From Brucella thiophenivorans (GTDB lineage Bacteria; Pseudomonadota; Alphaproteobacteria; Rhizobiales; Rhizobiaceae): a stretch of DNA of 64,000 bases. Below are positions 35,112 to 43,688 of the stretch, in pieces. The stretch is taken from assembly GCF_002252445.1 (NCBI RefSeq), contig NZ_NNRJ01000051.1, positions 310,001 to 374,000 on the forward strand. The letters are read 5' to 3'. The notes under the pieces were generated by a model. That model worked only from the letters and a program-made list of their open reading frames with translations, ran no database searches and had not been told where the DNA came from. Every line of letters begins with the position of its first letter. The first letter of the stretch is position 1. Made by a program: the position numbers and the translations under genes.

Positions 35112-35917
35112 ACCACACCCTCCCCGGCTCTTGCAGAGAGACGTTGATAGGTCTCTTCCACTACATCGCGCATTGGCACAATTCCGCTCAAGCACAGCAA
35201 TGCATGCATGTGTTCCCGCGCACCTTCATAGCCAAGAATAGGTGCAAAAGGCTGCATGACGGCGCGTCTCTCGCTTCCATAAAGCGCCTGATACTCCGCA
35301 AAATTCGTAAAGCTCTTGTAGCTCTCGCCACGCATCAGATAAGTCTCAACCGCAGCACCTTCGGCCATAACAACAGCATGGCTATCAAGTACGATATTGT
35401 AATAGTCGATTGAGTGTTGTGCGAGCGTGCGCGTGATTGACCGGCCATTGACCAGGTCTTTTGCTCTGATTAATACGCCATCAATGAAAAGAGCGTGGTT
35501 CGGCGAAACACAAAGATCGCGGTAAGGCGTCTTGCCATCAATCGCATGACGCGCGATGCGGATCGGCATAATATTTTCATTCCACTCCGCACCAGTTTTT
35601 CGGTGGCTTTGCCAGCCGACCCATTTAACGGGCATAAAAGAACCATCGACTGTCTTAACACGATCTCCGACCCCAAGATTTTCGACCGCAACAGGCCCTT
35701 TTACGGTCTCTATGAGTGTGCCTTTCAATAGGCAGTTGGAGCCTGAACCGCCGCCATTTTCCCACCATTTCGTGCCGAGCGCACGCGCCGGCAGTGACGA
35801 TATAGACGCCGCCAACGCGCCTAAAACGGCAGCTTTGGCGATCACGCCTGTGGCAGCCCCCAGAAAATGCCGCCTCGCTCGGCTACTCGGCGAATGCCGA
35901 CCTTTATCTGCTGACAT
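35108..35917 (-). CDS. Tat-exported Hint-domain (hedgehog/intein-like) protein
   Basis: Protein of 269 residues with a twin-arginine signal (ARRHFLGAA, Arg15-Arg16, then a hydrophobic stretch to ARA near residue 46). A Hint_2-type domain follows: Cys62 begins LLKGTLIETVKGPVAVENL, then VGDRVKTVDG and the block-B-like SPNHALFIDG with His141. Hint domains cleave themselves or their partners at the leading Cys. Here only about 16 residues separate the signal cleavage region from that Cys, so the usual N-terminal cargo is missing. The start at 35917 has GGAGGG upstream. Function is unknown; it is a single-gene unit convergent with the oxidase. Confidence 0.8.
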   Translation of the reverse strand: MSADKGRHSPSSRARRHFLGAATGVIAKAAVLGALAASISSLPARALGTKWWENGGGSGSNCLLKGTLIETVKGPVAVENLGVGDRVKTVDGSFMPVKWVGWQSHRKTGAEWNENIMPIRIARHAIDGKTPYRDLCVSPNHALFIDGVLIRAKDLVNGRSITRTLAQHSIDYYNIVLDSHAVVMAEGAAVETYLMRGESYKSFTNFAEYQALYGSERRAVMQPFAPILGYEGAREHMHALLCLSGIVPMRDVVEETYQRLSARAGEGVV

Positions 35918-36295
35918 GTGTCCCTCCGCTCTTCAGCGCTACGGCATCGGGCCAAAAATCAGCATGGATTTTTTTTGCAAAGCACGATGCACAAATTCCA
36001 GACCATGAAGCGCCATTCCGTGTTGCGCGGATATGCGGTGCTTCGCTTGCTTCGCCCCAAAAGTACTGATCTGATATTACTCTATCATCCCCTTGAAAAT
36101 ATTACGGCAATCCGATCTATAGCCTCCGCGAATAGACGTAGGACATACTACAGACGGCGTAGATTTGAGGACATTTTCAGTGCCTAAAAGAACACGTCCG
36201 CGTTAACCGAGGTTAAGCGAGACGTCTTGGAAACTCGTAGCAAACGCAAGAATCATCTTATAGTTTGACCCACAATTCAGCGCAGAGATTTTCCG
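35918..36295. other. Intergenic region between divergent Hint and DUF3088 genes
   Basis: About 380 bases; promoters for both neighbours must be here. A plus-strand frame (35918-36187) has no SD, is rich in Arg and overlaps the Hint leader, so I do not call it. I see no RNA gene. Confidence 0.5.
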
Positions 36296-36643
36296 ATGAG
36301 CAAAGATACTCTTTTCCTCCTCAAGCCGGGCTTTGAAGACCCCGTCTATCCGGGCAAAAAATTCTATTGCTGGCACTGCGCGCTGATTGAAGGGGTGCTC
36401 GCTTCATTTCCCGAACTTGGACAAAAAATCGAGATCAACCGCATTGAATGGCCGCGTCCTAGACTGGATGTGATCGTGCTTGTGGGTGAAGAAAATCAGT
36501 CTTTACCTCTGCTAATCCTGGCGAATGGTAATCGTTCAATTCATCAAACGGGCGAATTTCAAGGCCGCGCTTTTATCTCCGAGAAGGACGCTATCCTTGC
36601 AGCACTTTCCGAGCGGCATGGGTTTCCACACCCTCATCCCTAA
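36296..36643 (+). CDS. DUF3088-family protein with a thioredoxin-like CxxC
   Basis: Small cytoplasmic protein of 115 residues, recognised as DUF3088, of unknown function. It begins TLFLLKPGFEDPVYPGKKFYC and carries a CWHC motif at residues 25-28, like a thioredoxin-fold redox site. A VLVGEENQSLPLLIL strand and HQTGEFQGRAFISEKDAIL follow. The ATG at 36296 lies behind GAGATTTTCCG, a weak SD. No operon partner is apparent. Confidence 0.75.
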   Translation: MSKDTLFLLKPGFEDPVYPGKKFYCWHCALIEGVLASFPELGQKIEINRIEWPRPRLDVIVLVGEENQSLPLLILANGNRSIHQTGEFQGRAFISEKDAILAALSERHGFPHPHP

Positions 36644-36860
36644 AAGGGAAGAATATGTCCCACGAATTCGTGATAAATATTCAAGTGCCTTACTCTTCCA
36701 TTTTTCCTGATAAGCCCCATTTTAACATGCCAGCCGACTCGACAATTTTCTATGAGACCGCGAAGTTCGCTTCCAAATAGCAAACGGCAGTAAAAAGATT
36801 ACAGATTGGGTGACACAGATACAGATGCGCCCATTTCCAACCACAATAAGGAGCAACCTC

Positions 36861-37913
36861 ATGGTCGTTAAAGCCTATGGTGCTTATGCCGGTGATAAGC
36901 CACTTGAACCAATCGCCATCACCCGTCGTGAACCAGCTGCAGACGATGTGCAAATCGCAATCGCTTATTGCGGCGTTTGCCATTCCGATCTGCATCAGGT
37001 GCGCTCGGAATGGGGTGGAACAGTCTATCCTTGCGTTCCTGGCCACGAAATTGTTGGTCACGTAACGGCGGTTGGCGCGAACGTTAGCAAATTTAAGGTT
37101 GGCGATACGGTCGGTGTTGGCTGCATGGTCGACAGCTGCCAGCATTGTTATGCCTGCGATGACGGGCTGGAACAATATTGCGAACACGGCTTCACGGGCA
37201 CCTATAATTCGCCAACACCAGACGCACCGGGCCACACGCTCGGCGGCTATTCGCAGCAGATCGTCGTGAAGGACAAGTTTGTTCTCACGATCAACCACCC
37301 GAAGGAACAGCTTGCAGCTGTTGCCCCCCTGCTCTGCGCAGGCATCACCACATGGTCGCCACTGCGTCACTGGCGCGTTGGTCCGGGCATGAAGGTGGGT
37401 ATCGTCGGTATCGGTGGCCTTGGACATATGGGCATCAAGCTTGCTCATGCCCTTGGCGCTCATACAGTCGCTTTCACCACATCCGAAAGCAAGCGTGTAG
37501 ACGCAAAGGCACTTGGTGCGGATGAAGTGATCGTATCGCGCAACGAAGAAGAAATGAAGGCACATGCCAACAGCTTCGACTTTATCCTCAACACCGTTGC
37601 AGCCAGCCACAATCTCGATGCGTTCACACAGCTTCTCAAGCGTGATGGTACGTTGACACTGGTCGGTGTTCCTGAACATGCGCATCCATCACCAAGCGTT
37701 GCTACGCTGATCTTCAAGCGTCGCTCGATTGCCGGTTCGCTTATCGGTGGCATTGCTGAAACGCAGGAAATGCTCGATTTCTGCGCTGAAAAAGGTATCG
37801 TTTCTGAAATCGAAATGATTGCTATTCAGGACATCGAAAATGCATATGAACGTATGCAGAAAAGCGATGTGAAGTACCGCTTCGTGATCGACAGCGCGAC
37901 GCTCGCAGCATGA
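36861..37913 (+). CDS. NAD(P)-dependent Zn alcohol dehydrogenase, cinnamyl-alcohol dehydrogenase type (YahK/AdhC-like)
   Basis: Cytosolic medium-chain aldehyde/alcohol oxidoreductase of 350 residues. It shows CGVCHSDLHQ (catalytic Zn Cys), PGHEIVGHV, the structural zinc cysteines within CQHCYACDDGLEQYC, and a Rossmann motif GIGGLGHMG. The family reduces a broad range of aldehydes with NADPH. The ATG at 36861 has AAGGAG nine bases upstream; the frame upstream is not coding-like. It is a single gene with its own terminator at 37925-37950. Confidence 0.9.
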   Translation: MVVKAYGAYAGDKPLEPIAITRREPAADDVQIAIAYCGVCHSDLHQVRSEWGGTVYPCVPGHEIVGHVTAVGANVSKFKVGDTVGVGCMVDSCQHCYACDDGLEQYCEHGFTGTYNSPTPDAPGHTLGGYSQQIVVKDKFVLTINHPKEQLAAVAPLLCAGITTWSPLRHWRVGPGMKVGIVGIGGLGHMGIKLAHALGAHTVAFTTSESKRVDAKALGADEVIVSRNEEEMKAHANSFDFILNTVAASHNLDAFTQLLKRDGTLTLVGVPEHAHPSPSVATLIFKRRSIAGSLIGGIAETQEMLDFCAEKGIVSEIEMIAIQDIENAYERMQKSDVKYRFVIDSATLAA

Positions 37914-37924
37914 TGAACTGAAAG

Positions 37925-37950
37925 CGGCCCGGTCATTCCGGGCCGTTTTC
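37925..37950. terminator. Bidirectional terminator between the alcohol dehydrogenase and lrp-type genes
   Basis: CGGCCCGG (37925-37932), loop TCATT, CCGGGCCG (37938-37945), then TTTTC. It lies between convergent genes. Confidence 0.75.
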
Positions 37951-37955
37951 TTAGT

Positions 37956-38414
37956 CTAGACAGGAATCTCCGACACCTGTTTCACAGTCTGGCTCGGAAC
38001 GTCTGTCTTGAGGCTTTGTACGCCTTTGATGCGGCTTAGATGCTCGGACTGGAACCGGCGATAATCTTCAATATCAGCCGCCACAACGCGGATCATCGCA
38101 TCAAAATCCCCCAGCATAAAATAGCATTCAACCACCTGTGGCAGTTTCAAAATCGCCTTGGCGAAGGTCTGAAGCGTTTCTTCGTCCTGCTGGTCGAGAC
38201 GAATACGCACAAAGAAGGTTAGCCCTTTACCGATTTTGGCCGGATTAAGCACCGCAACATAGCGGTCAATCACACCCGCCTCTTCCAGAAGCCGAACGCG
38301 GCGCAAACACGGCGACGGCGACAGCCCTACCTCGCGCGCCAGATCATTGTTCGCAATTCTACCATTGCGCTGAAGCACGCGAAGAATCCGTCTATCAATG
38401 TCATCCAGCTTCAT
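37956..38414 (-). CDS. Lrp/AsnC-family transcriptional regulator
   Basis: Leucine-responsive type regulator, 152 residues. N-terminal HTH: LDDIDRRILRVLQRNGR, then NNDLAREVGLSPSPCLRRVR. C-terminal RAM domain (VECYFMLGDFDAMIRVVA) that senses amino acids. The ATG at 38414 is the natural start. It is divergent from azlCD, the common arrangement in which an Lrp relative controls branched-chain amino acid export. Confidence 0.9.
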   Translation of the reverse strand: MKLDDIDRRILRVLQRNGRIANNDLAREVGLSPSPCLRRVRLLEEAGVIDRYVAVLNPAKIGKGLTFFVRIRLDQQDEETLQTFAKAILKLPQVVECYFMLGDFDAMIRVVAADIEDYRRFQSEHLSRIKGVQSLKTDVPSQTVKQVSEIPV

Positions 38415-38584
38415 TGGCTCTCAATTCCATTTCTGCAAATATGATTGGCATTCTGTGCCAAATATTGATGCATGAGAGCGATCTTTGCAACCCGATTGCG
38501 CGGAACATTGGCTACATTGCCCATCGATCAAGCAGATCACGCAATGCATGAGGGGCAGCCTTAAGGCCCGCCAACGGACATATT

Positions 38585-39331
38585 ATGGATATCTCGCAAG
38601 ACTACGCACCGCAGAAAAGCAAAACTGCACGCAATTCGGAATTTCGCCGGGGTGCCGTTGCGGGCTTTCCAGTTCTGCTCGGCATTATCCCCTATGCGGT
38701 GGTTCTGGGTGCGCTTGCAACGCAAAAAGGGCTGAGCATTGTTGAAGTCCCATTGATGACGGGCCTCAACTTTGCGGGCGGCTCTGAATTTGCAGCCATC
38801 CAGCTCTGGACGTCTCCGCCGCATATTCTGCTAATTGCCGCGATAACATTCCTGGTTAACAGTCGCCATCTGCTGATGGGCGCAGCACTTGCTCCCTTCA
38901 TCCGCCATCTGCCGAAGCGCAAGGCTTTTGCGACACTGTTTCTCATGTGTGATGAAAGCTGGGCTATCGGCATTGCGGACGCCAGACGCCGCAAAGCCAA
39001 AGGCATCAATCCTGCTCTCAGCCTGAAATTCTACGCCGGTGTCGCGATCCCGTTTTACATCGCATGGGTGTTCTTCACCACCCTTGGCGCAGCGTTTGGT
39101 CCAATGATGGGCGATTTGCGTCCCTATGGATTTGACATGGCCTTCCCGGCTGTCTTCCTCGTGCTGCTTGCAGGCATGTGGAAAGGCGTGGCCGCTGCAC
39201 GCCCATGGCTCGTCAGCCTTGTTGTCGCGGCCGTGACTTACCTCACCATTCCCGGCGCGTGGTATGTCGCAGCAGGTGCGATTTCCGGCTTGGTTGCAGC
39301 TTATGTTCTTGCAGGTGACGACAATGATTGA
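38585..39331 (+). CDS. azlC: Branched-chain amino acid exporter large subunit AzlC
   Basis: Inner-membrane permease, 248 residues with several hydrophobic helices. AzlC-family text includes VAGFPVLLGIIPYAVVLGALA, NFAGGSEFAAIQLW, and NSRHLLMGAALAPF. The family exports branched-chain amino acids together with AzlD. The ATG at 38585 has only a weak SD. It overlaps azlD by eight bases, so translation is coupled. The divergent Lrp-type gene is the likely regulator. Confidence 0.9.
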   Translation: MDISQDYAPQKSKTARNSEFRRGAVAGFPVLLGIIPYAVVLGALATQKGLSIVEVPLMTGLNFAGGSEFAAIQLWTSPPHILLIAAITFLVNSRHLLMGAALAPFIRHLPKRKAFATLFLMCDESWAIGIADARRRKAKGINPALSLKFYAGVAIPFYIAWVFFTTLGAAFGPMMGDLRPYGFDMAFPAVFLVLLAGMWKGVAAARPWLVSLVVAAVTYLTIPGAWYVAAGAISGLVAAYVLAGDDND

Positions 39332-39623
39332 TCCATTAGCAGTTGCTGCCATCGTTCTGATGGCAGGCGTCACCTATCTCACGCGCATCGGCGGTTATAT
39401 TCTTCTGCGCAATCGCACGCTCAGCAAGCGCGCAACAGCCGTTATGGAAGCAGCGCCCGGCTGTGTACTAATTTCGGTTATTGCGCCTGATTTCGTATCC
39501 GACAAACCGGCTGATCTCGCAGCGCTTGCGATCACCATTCTTGCTGCAACGCGTTTTTCGATGCTGCCAACCGTCATCATCGGCATCTGCTCGGCGGGCT
39601 TCTTCCGTTATCTCATGGGCTAA
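39324..39623 (+). CDS. azlD: Branched-chain amino acid exporter small subunit AzlD
   Basis: Small membrane subunit of 99 residues with three to four helices. The AzlD-family hallmark is VTYLTRIGGYILL near the N-terminus, followed by AAPGCVLISVIAPD. The ATG at 39324 lies inside the last codons of azlC. Its TAA overlaps the stop of the convergent lysR gene (shared CTAA). Confidence 0.88.
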   Translation: MIDPLAVAAIVLMAGVTYLTRIGGYILLRNRTLSKRATAVMEAAPGCVLISVIAPDFVSDKPADLAALAITILAATRFSMLPTVIIGICSAGFFRYLMG

Positions 39624-40510
39624 TTCTTCTTCGATAATTCGCCCAAAATCCATTCGCGAAAAGCGCGGATTTTGGGCATATTCTTTCGTGCTTTTGGATA
39701 AACCAGCCAATAAGCCTGTCCATCATCGCAAAGAAGATCAAAAGGCTGGATCAATTGGCCCGATGCAAGTTCCGCTTCGTGAAAAGCAGGCGTCAGGATA
39801 CCCACTCCCTGTCCTGCCGCCGCTGCACGCCCTTCAAGATGCTGCGCACCATAACGGCTAAACGCATTGCCTTGTATTTTTGGATCTTCAATTCCAGCTG
39901 CTTCATACCAGATTTTCCACCATGGGTCGGTGGGATCAACGGCGCGAAGACGCAACAAATCTGCAGGTTTTTTAATACCCCCAACCGACTCTATAAGCTT
40001 AGGACTAAGCATTGGTGAGAACTGCGCTTTGATGAGCTCATGCGCGTCGAGTTCAGGCCAGTCGCCTTTGCCACTGCGAATGGCCATGTCGATATTCGAG
40101 GTCGAAAAATCGATCATATCGTTGGACGTATCAAGCCTGACAGCCAGTGACGGATGCTGCATCTGGAATGATCCCAGCCGCTGCACCAGCCAGTTGGCTG
40201 CAAACGTCACCACAGCGCTGATCGTCAACACGCCCTGCGTATCTTCACGCGCCGATGCAAATGCCGTGCGCATTGTTTCAAACGCTTCGTTGATCGCAGG
40301 TGCCAAGCGCTTACCCAGTTCGGTCAACTCCACCTGTCGTGGTTTGCGCAGAAAAAGCGGCGCGCCAACGCGCTCTTCCAACAATTTGATCTGATAGCTG
40401 ACCGCAGCTTGCGTCATTCCAAGCTCTTCCGCTGCACGCGTAAAGCTCGCATGACGGGAAGCGGATTCAAAAACGCGAATGGCTGATAGCGGCGGCAAGG
40501 TTTGCGACAT
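39620..40510 (-). CDS. LysR-family transcriptional regulator, GcvA-like
   Basis: LysR regulator of 296 residues. The N-terminal HTH is LSAIRVFESASRHASFTRAAEELGMTQAAVSYQ, quoted here as FTRAAEELGMTQAAVSYQ. The LPPLSAIRVFE opening is the mark of the GcvA-like branch. The effector-binding domain covers about residues 90-295. An ATG at 40510 or an in-frame ATG at 40537 may be used; AGGAG lies between them. The target is unknown; the gene is convergent with azlD and divergent from the DUF1127 gene. Confidence 0.87.
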   Translation of the reverse strand: MSQTLPPLSAIRVFESASRHASFTRAAEELGMTQAAVSYQIKLLEERVGAPLFLRKPRQVELTELGKRLAPAINEAFETMRTAFASAREDTQGVLTISAVVTFAANWLVQRLGSFQMQHPSLAVRLDTSNDMIDFSTSNIDMAIRSGKGDWPELDAHELIKAQFSPMLSPKLIESVGGIKKPADLLRLRAVDPTDPWWKIWYEAAGIEDPKIQGNAFSRYGAQHLEGRAAAAGQGVGILTPAFHEAELASGQLIQPFDLLCDDGQAYWLVYPKARKNMPKIRAFREWILGELSKKN

Positions 40511-40649
40511 GATGCATAAGTTCTCCTTATGTATCATAATCGACGTTCAATTGGAAAACAACGCGATATTCCGTCATAAGCATAGGCAGAATTTAATCGA
40601 CAGCCGAACTTCCCGCTCGGCTTTAAACGTAGAAAAATCGAGACCGACC

Positions 40650-40871
40650 ATGCGTGATGTTGAGATCAACTCATCAGCGATTGCTTCCGCTTGCCCTGAA
40701 AAAATAGCGCCTTTTAGTTTGCGTGCGTGGATTGCACGCTTGTTTCAGCGCAAGCCAAGCCCTTACATCATCAGCGAACATTCGCCGGAATATTTGCTGC
40801 GCGATGTTGGCATTAAAGAGGGACGACCATCCCGCTTTGACCGTGACAGACATAAGCTGCCTGAATGGTGA
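40650..40871 (+). CDS. DUF1127-type small protein
   Basis: Protein of 73 residues. The C-terminal half (IARLFQRKPSPYIISEHS followed by LLRDVGIKEGR) matches the pattern of DUF1127 small Arg-rich proteins of Rhizobiales. Some of these affect phosphate, carbon or RNA metabolism. The ATG at 40650 follows CGAGACCGACC; the frame is open upstream but lies over the lysR promoter. Its role here is unknown. Confidence 0.65.
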   Translation: MRDVEINSSAIASACPEKIAPFSLRAWIARLFQRKPSPYIISEHSPEYLLRDVGIKEGRPSRFDRDRHKLPEW

Positions 40872-40873
40872 AG

Positions 40874-41539
40874 TTAACCACTAACTACAGCAAAGCCACG
40901 TGCTTTCAAACCCCGCCGGTCCTCGCGCAGATTATCGATCAGGCGTGACCGGCTTCCTCCCAGATGCGATGTCATCAAATCTATCGCTTTTGACGCATCG
41001 CCCTCTCTTACCGCATCAAGGATTGCGTGATGCTGTTGCCATGCACGAGCAAGCACGTCGTCGTCTCGCACTTCAAGCCAGCGCGCCCGCGAAAGCCGCT
41101 GCATAGCATCACGTACGCCACGGCTTAGAAACTCATTGCCCGAAAGTCGGGCAAGCTCGATGTGAAAATCCATCCCCACACGATGCCACTCCTCGCGTGT
41201 ACTCGTCGCATCACAACTGTTGAGCATTTCAGCGATTGTTTCAACGCCACTGCGATCTTCCAGCGCGCACGTGACATTAAGAGCGGCAATCTCCAGCGCC
41301 TCGCGATAAACGCCGATCTGTTCAATCTCCGCCAAATTGATCGGTGAAACGGTCCAGCCACGCCCTTCGCGTCCGACCAACCCTTCGGCCTCAAGACGTA
41401 AAAGTGCCGCACGAATCGGCGTGCGCGACGCATTGAATTGCGCTTCAATCGCACGTTCGGTCAATCGCTCGCCCGGCCCCAACTCAAGCCCAAGGATCAT
41501 ATCGCGAAGCTGCTCTTCGACTTGACGCATCTGTGACAT
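40874..41539 (-). CDS. GntR-family (FCD) transcriptional regulator
   Basis: Regulator of 221 residues. The HTH part has LGPGERLTERAIEAQFNASRTPIRAAL, cited as LTERAIEAQFNASRTPIRA. An FCD effector domain follows, with FHIELARLSGNEFL and HHAILDAVREGDASKAIDLM. The ATG at 41539 has GAGGG seven bases upstream. It is divergent from an MFS transporter gene, with a striking 34-base palindrome in between that is probably its operator. Confidence 0.87.
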   Translation of the reverse strand: MSQMRQVEEQLRDMILGLELGPGERLTERAIEAQFNASRTPIRAALLRLEAEGLVGREGRGWTVSPINLAEIEQIGVYREALEIAALNVTCALEDRSGVETIAEMLNSCDATSTREEWHRVGMDFHIELARLSGNEFLSRGVRDAMQRLSRARWLEVRDDDVLARAWQQHHAILDAVREGDASKAIDLMTSHLGGSRSRLIDNLREDRRGLKARGFAVVSG

Positions 41540-41596
41540 TGTACCCTCAATATTCTAGTGCTGCCAATTGACAAGCCGTCAGGACAGGCGCATCTG

Positions 41597-41630
41597 TGTA
41601 TTCAGTTTTGGTATCCCAAAATGGAATACA
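41597..41630. promoter_or_regulatory. 34-bp palindromic operator candidate between gntR and MFS genes
   Basis: TGTATTC-AG-TTTTGG-TATC-CCAAAA-TG-GAATACA: 13 of 15 positions in each arm pair, with only the AG/TG step breaking the symmetry. It is 58 bases from the gntR ATG and 34 from the MFS ATG. Confidence 0.65.
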
Positions 41631-41663
41631 TTACAATCATACACGAACTATACGGAACACAGC

Positions 41664-42932
41664 ATGAGTACCCAGCACGCCACAAGCGGCGGCAAGGCCA
41701 CAGTCAATGAGGATGCGCAGAATGCGACCGCCGCAGACGAAACCCACGAACGCTACTGGAAGCAGAACCTTCTCATCTGCCTGATCGGTTCGTTCACCAC
41801 GCTTGTTGCCATGTCGCTGCTTCTGCCGTTCCTCCCGCTTTATGTGGCGCAACTCGGTGTGGCCGATGAAGCCGCAATCGTTCAATGGTCAGGCATCGCC
41901 TATGGCGCGACCTTTCTCGCTGCCGCTATCGTGGCTCCGTTCTGGGGCAAGCTCGGAGATCTTTATGGCCGCAAGCTGATGCTAATCCGCGCAAGCCTTG
42001 GCATGGCTATCGCCATGTCATTGATGGGGATGGTTACGGACATCTGGCAGCTGGTCGCTCTGCGCTTGTTCGTCGGTGTTGCAGGCGGATACTCGTCCGG
42101 TTCGATGATCCTTGTTGCCACGCAAACTCCAAAGAATAAAACCGGATGGGCGCTGGGAGCACTTTCCGCGGGCATTATGGGCGGAAATCTTGCCGGTCCA
42201 CTGCTGGGTGGCGCGCTTCCACCGCTGATCGGTATCCGAGCGACCTTCTGGCTCGCTGGCAGCGTAATTTTCCTCACTTTTCTTGCAACAACATTTCTGA
42301 TCCGCGAAGATCGCAAGCCTCCAAAGCGAAGCAAGGAGCAAAGTAAGGAATCTATCTGGGCAGCGATCCCGGATCGGAAGCCGGTCATAGCCATGCTGGC
42401 GACCGGCATATTGCTAATGTTTGCCAATATGTCGATTGAACCGATCATTACTGTCTACGTCATGCAACTGATAGACGACCAAGCCAAAGTAACGCTCATT
42501 TCTGGCGTGGTGATGGCAGCGGCCGCTCTTGGAAGCATCCTGTCAGCATCACGACTCGGTCGACTTGCAGATCGCATCGGCCACACACGTGTTATCATCG
42601 GCGCATTGGCGATTGCAGCGCTTTTGCTGATCCCGCAAGCTTTTGTTACTCAAGCATGGCAGTTGATCGGTCTACGCTTTCTGATGGGACTGGCTCTGGG
42701 TGGCTTGTTGCCCTGTATCAGTAGCGTCATCCGGCATAATGTACCGGACCGCGTTGCGGGCAGCGTGTTAGGGCTCTCAGTTTCGGCGCAGTATGTCGGT
42801 CAGGTCGCAGGCCCCGTCACCGGCGGTTTTGTCGGCGGACATTTTGGCATGCCCGCCGTGTTCATCGGCACTTGCTTATTCATGGCCGGTGGCGCGTTTT
42901 ATAACTGGATCACTCTAAAACGCGCCATCTGA
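41664..42932 (+). CDS. MFS transporter, DHA1-type efflux family
   Basis: Twelve-helix inner-membrane transporter of 422 residues. A 40-residue hydrophilic N-terminus precedes the first helix (LLICLIGSFTTLVAMSLLL). The MFS motif GKLGDLYGRKLMLI lies between helices 2 and 3, and a second copy, GRLADRIGHTRVII, follows in the C-terminal half. The substrate is unknown; drug or metabolite efflux is typical for this subfamily. The ATG at 41664 follows ACGGAACACAGC. The divergent GntR gene and palindrome at 41597-41630 suggest induction by a small metabolite. Confidence 0.85.
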   Translation: MSTQHATSGGKATVNEDAQNATAADETHERYWKQNLLICLIGSFTTLVAMSLLLPFLPLYVAQLGVADEAAIVQWSGIAYGATFLAAAIVAPFWGKLGDLYGRKLMLIRASLGMAIAMSLMGMVTDIWQLVALRLFVGVAGGYSSGSMILVATQTPKNKTGWALGALSAGIMGGNLAGPLLGGALPPLIGIRATFWLAGSVIFLTFLATTFLIREDRKPPKRSKEQSKESIWAAIPDRKPVIAMLATGILLMFANMSIEPIITVYVMQLIDDQAKVTLISGVVMAAAALGSILSASRLGRLADRIGHTRVIIGALAIAALLLIPQAFVTQAWQLIGLRFLMGLALGGLLPCISSVIRHNVPDRVAGSVLGLSVSAQYVGQVAGPVTGGFVGGHFGMPAVFIGTCLFMAGGAFYNWITLKRAI

Positions 42933-42938
42933 AACACG

Positions 42939-43688
42939 TCAGATTGAGTAACCGCCATCGACATTGAGCGCCGTGCCGGTAACCATTGAAGATGCATCGG
43001 AAGCCAGAAACAGTGCGGCTTCCGCAACATCGTCCGGCTTGGAAAAACGGCCAAGTGGTATTGTGGCTTTCAGACTGTCGCGCGCCTGCGGTGTATCTTC
43101 TTCCAGAAACAGCCCCAAAGCTTCGCTGTCGCTTTCAGCCGGGCAAATGCAATTGACGCGGATATTTTTATCGGCAAGTTCCAGCGCCATGGCTTTGGTG
43201 GCGCTTACCACCCAGCCCTTGGAAGCCGTGTACCAGCTCAAGCCCTTGCGCGGGCGATTTGCAGTCGCCGAAGCGGTATTGATAATCACACCACTCCCTT
43301 GATGCTCCATTATCGGCACAACAAGCAGCGTAGAATAGTAAATCGCCTTCATGTTGACGGCATTGATGAGATCGAAATTATGCTCATCGACTTCGTTCAA
43401 CGGCATGTTACGATGCGTGAAACCGGCATTATTGACCATGACGTCGATGCGGCCAAACTTGTCGAATGCTGCTCGCGCCAACCGCTCCATGTCATCCTTG
43501 CGCGAAACATCTGCCTGCACTGACAATGCATGTTCGCCAATATCGGCAAGCTCATCTTCAAGGCGCTTCACATTCACATCAGCCAGCACGACCTTTGCGC
43601 CTTCGGCTGCAAAGCGGCGCGCTATGGCAGAACCGAAGCCCGATCCCGCACCCGTGATAATCGCAACCTTATCCTGCAGCCTCTTCAT
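42939..43688 (-). CDS. Short-chain dehydrogenase/reductase, FabG-like
   Basis: Classical SDR of 249 residues. The cofactor motif is TGAGSGFG, the NNAG motif is VNNAGFTH, the catalytic Tyr-x3-Lys lies in YTASKGW, and the C-terminus is VTGTALNVDGGYSI. The substrate is not evident; many such enzymes act on sugars, steroids or 3-oxoacyl compounds. Convergent with the MFS gene, six bases apart; upstream is an intergenic palindrome region. The ATG at 43688 has AAGGAG upstream. Confidence 0.87.
   Translation of the reverse strand: MKRLQDKVAIITGAGSGFGSAIARRFAAEGAKVVLADVNVKRLEDELADIGEHALSVQADVSRKDDMERLARAAFDKFGRIDVMVNNAGFTHRNMPLNEVDEHNFDLINAVNMKAIYYSTLLVVPIMEHQGSGVIINTASATANRPRKGLSWYTASKGWVVSATKAMALELADKNIRVNCICPAESDSEALGLFLEEDTPQARDSLKATIPLGRFSKPDDVAEAALFLASDASSMVTGTALNVDGGYSI

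Noticed and set aside
35918-36187. 89-codon plus-strand frame upstream of the DUF3088 gene
   Set aside because: No SD, Arg/Leu-rich composition, and it covers the leader of the divergent Hint gene.
36750-37685. 311-codon minus-strand frame
   Set aside because: Antisense to the Zn alcohol dehydrogenase with intact motifs; no start signal or recognisable domain.
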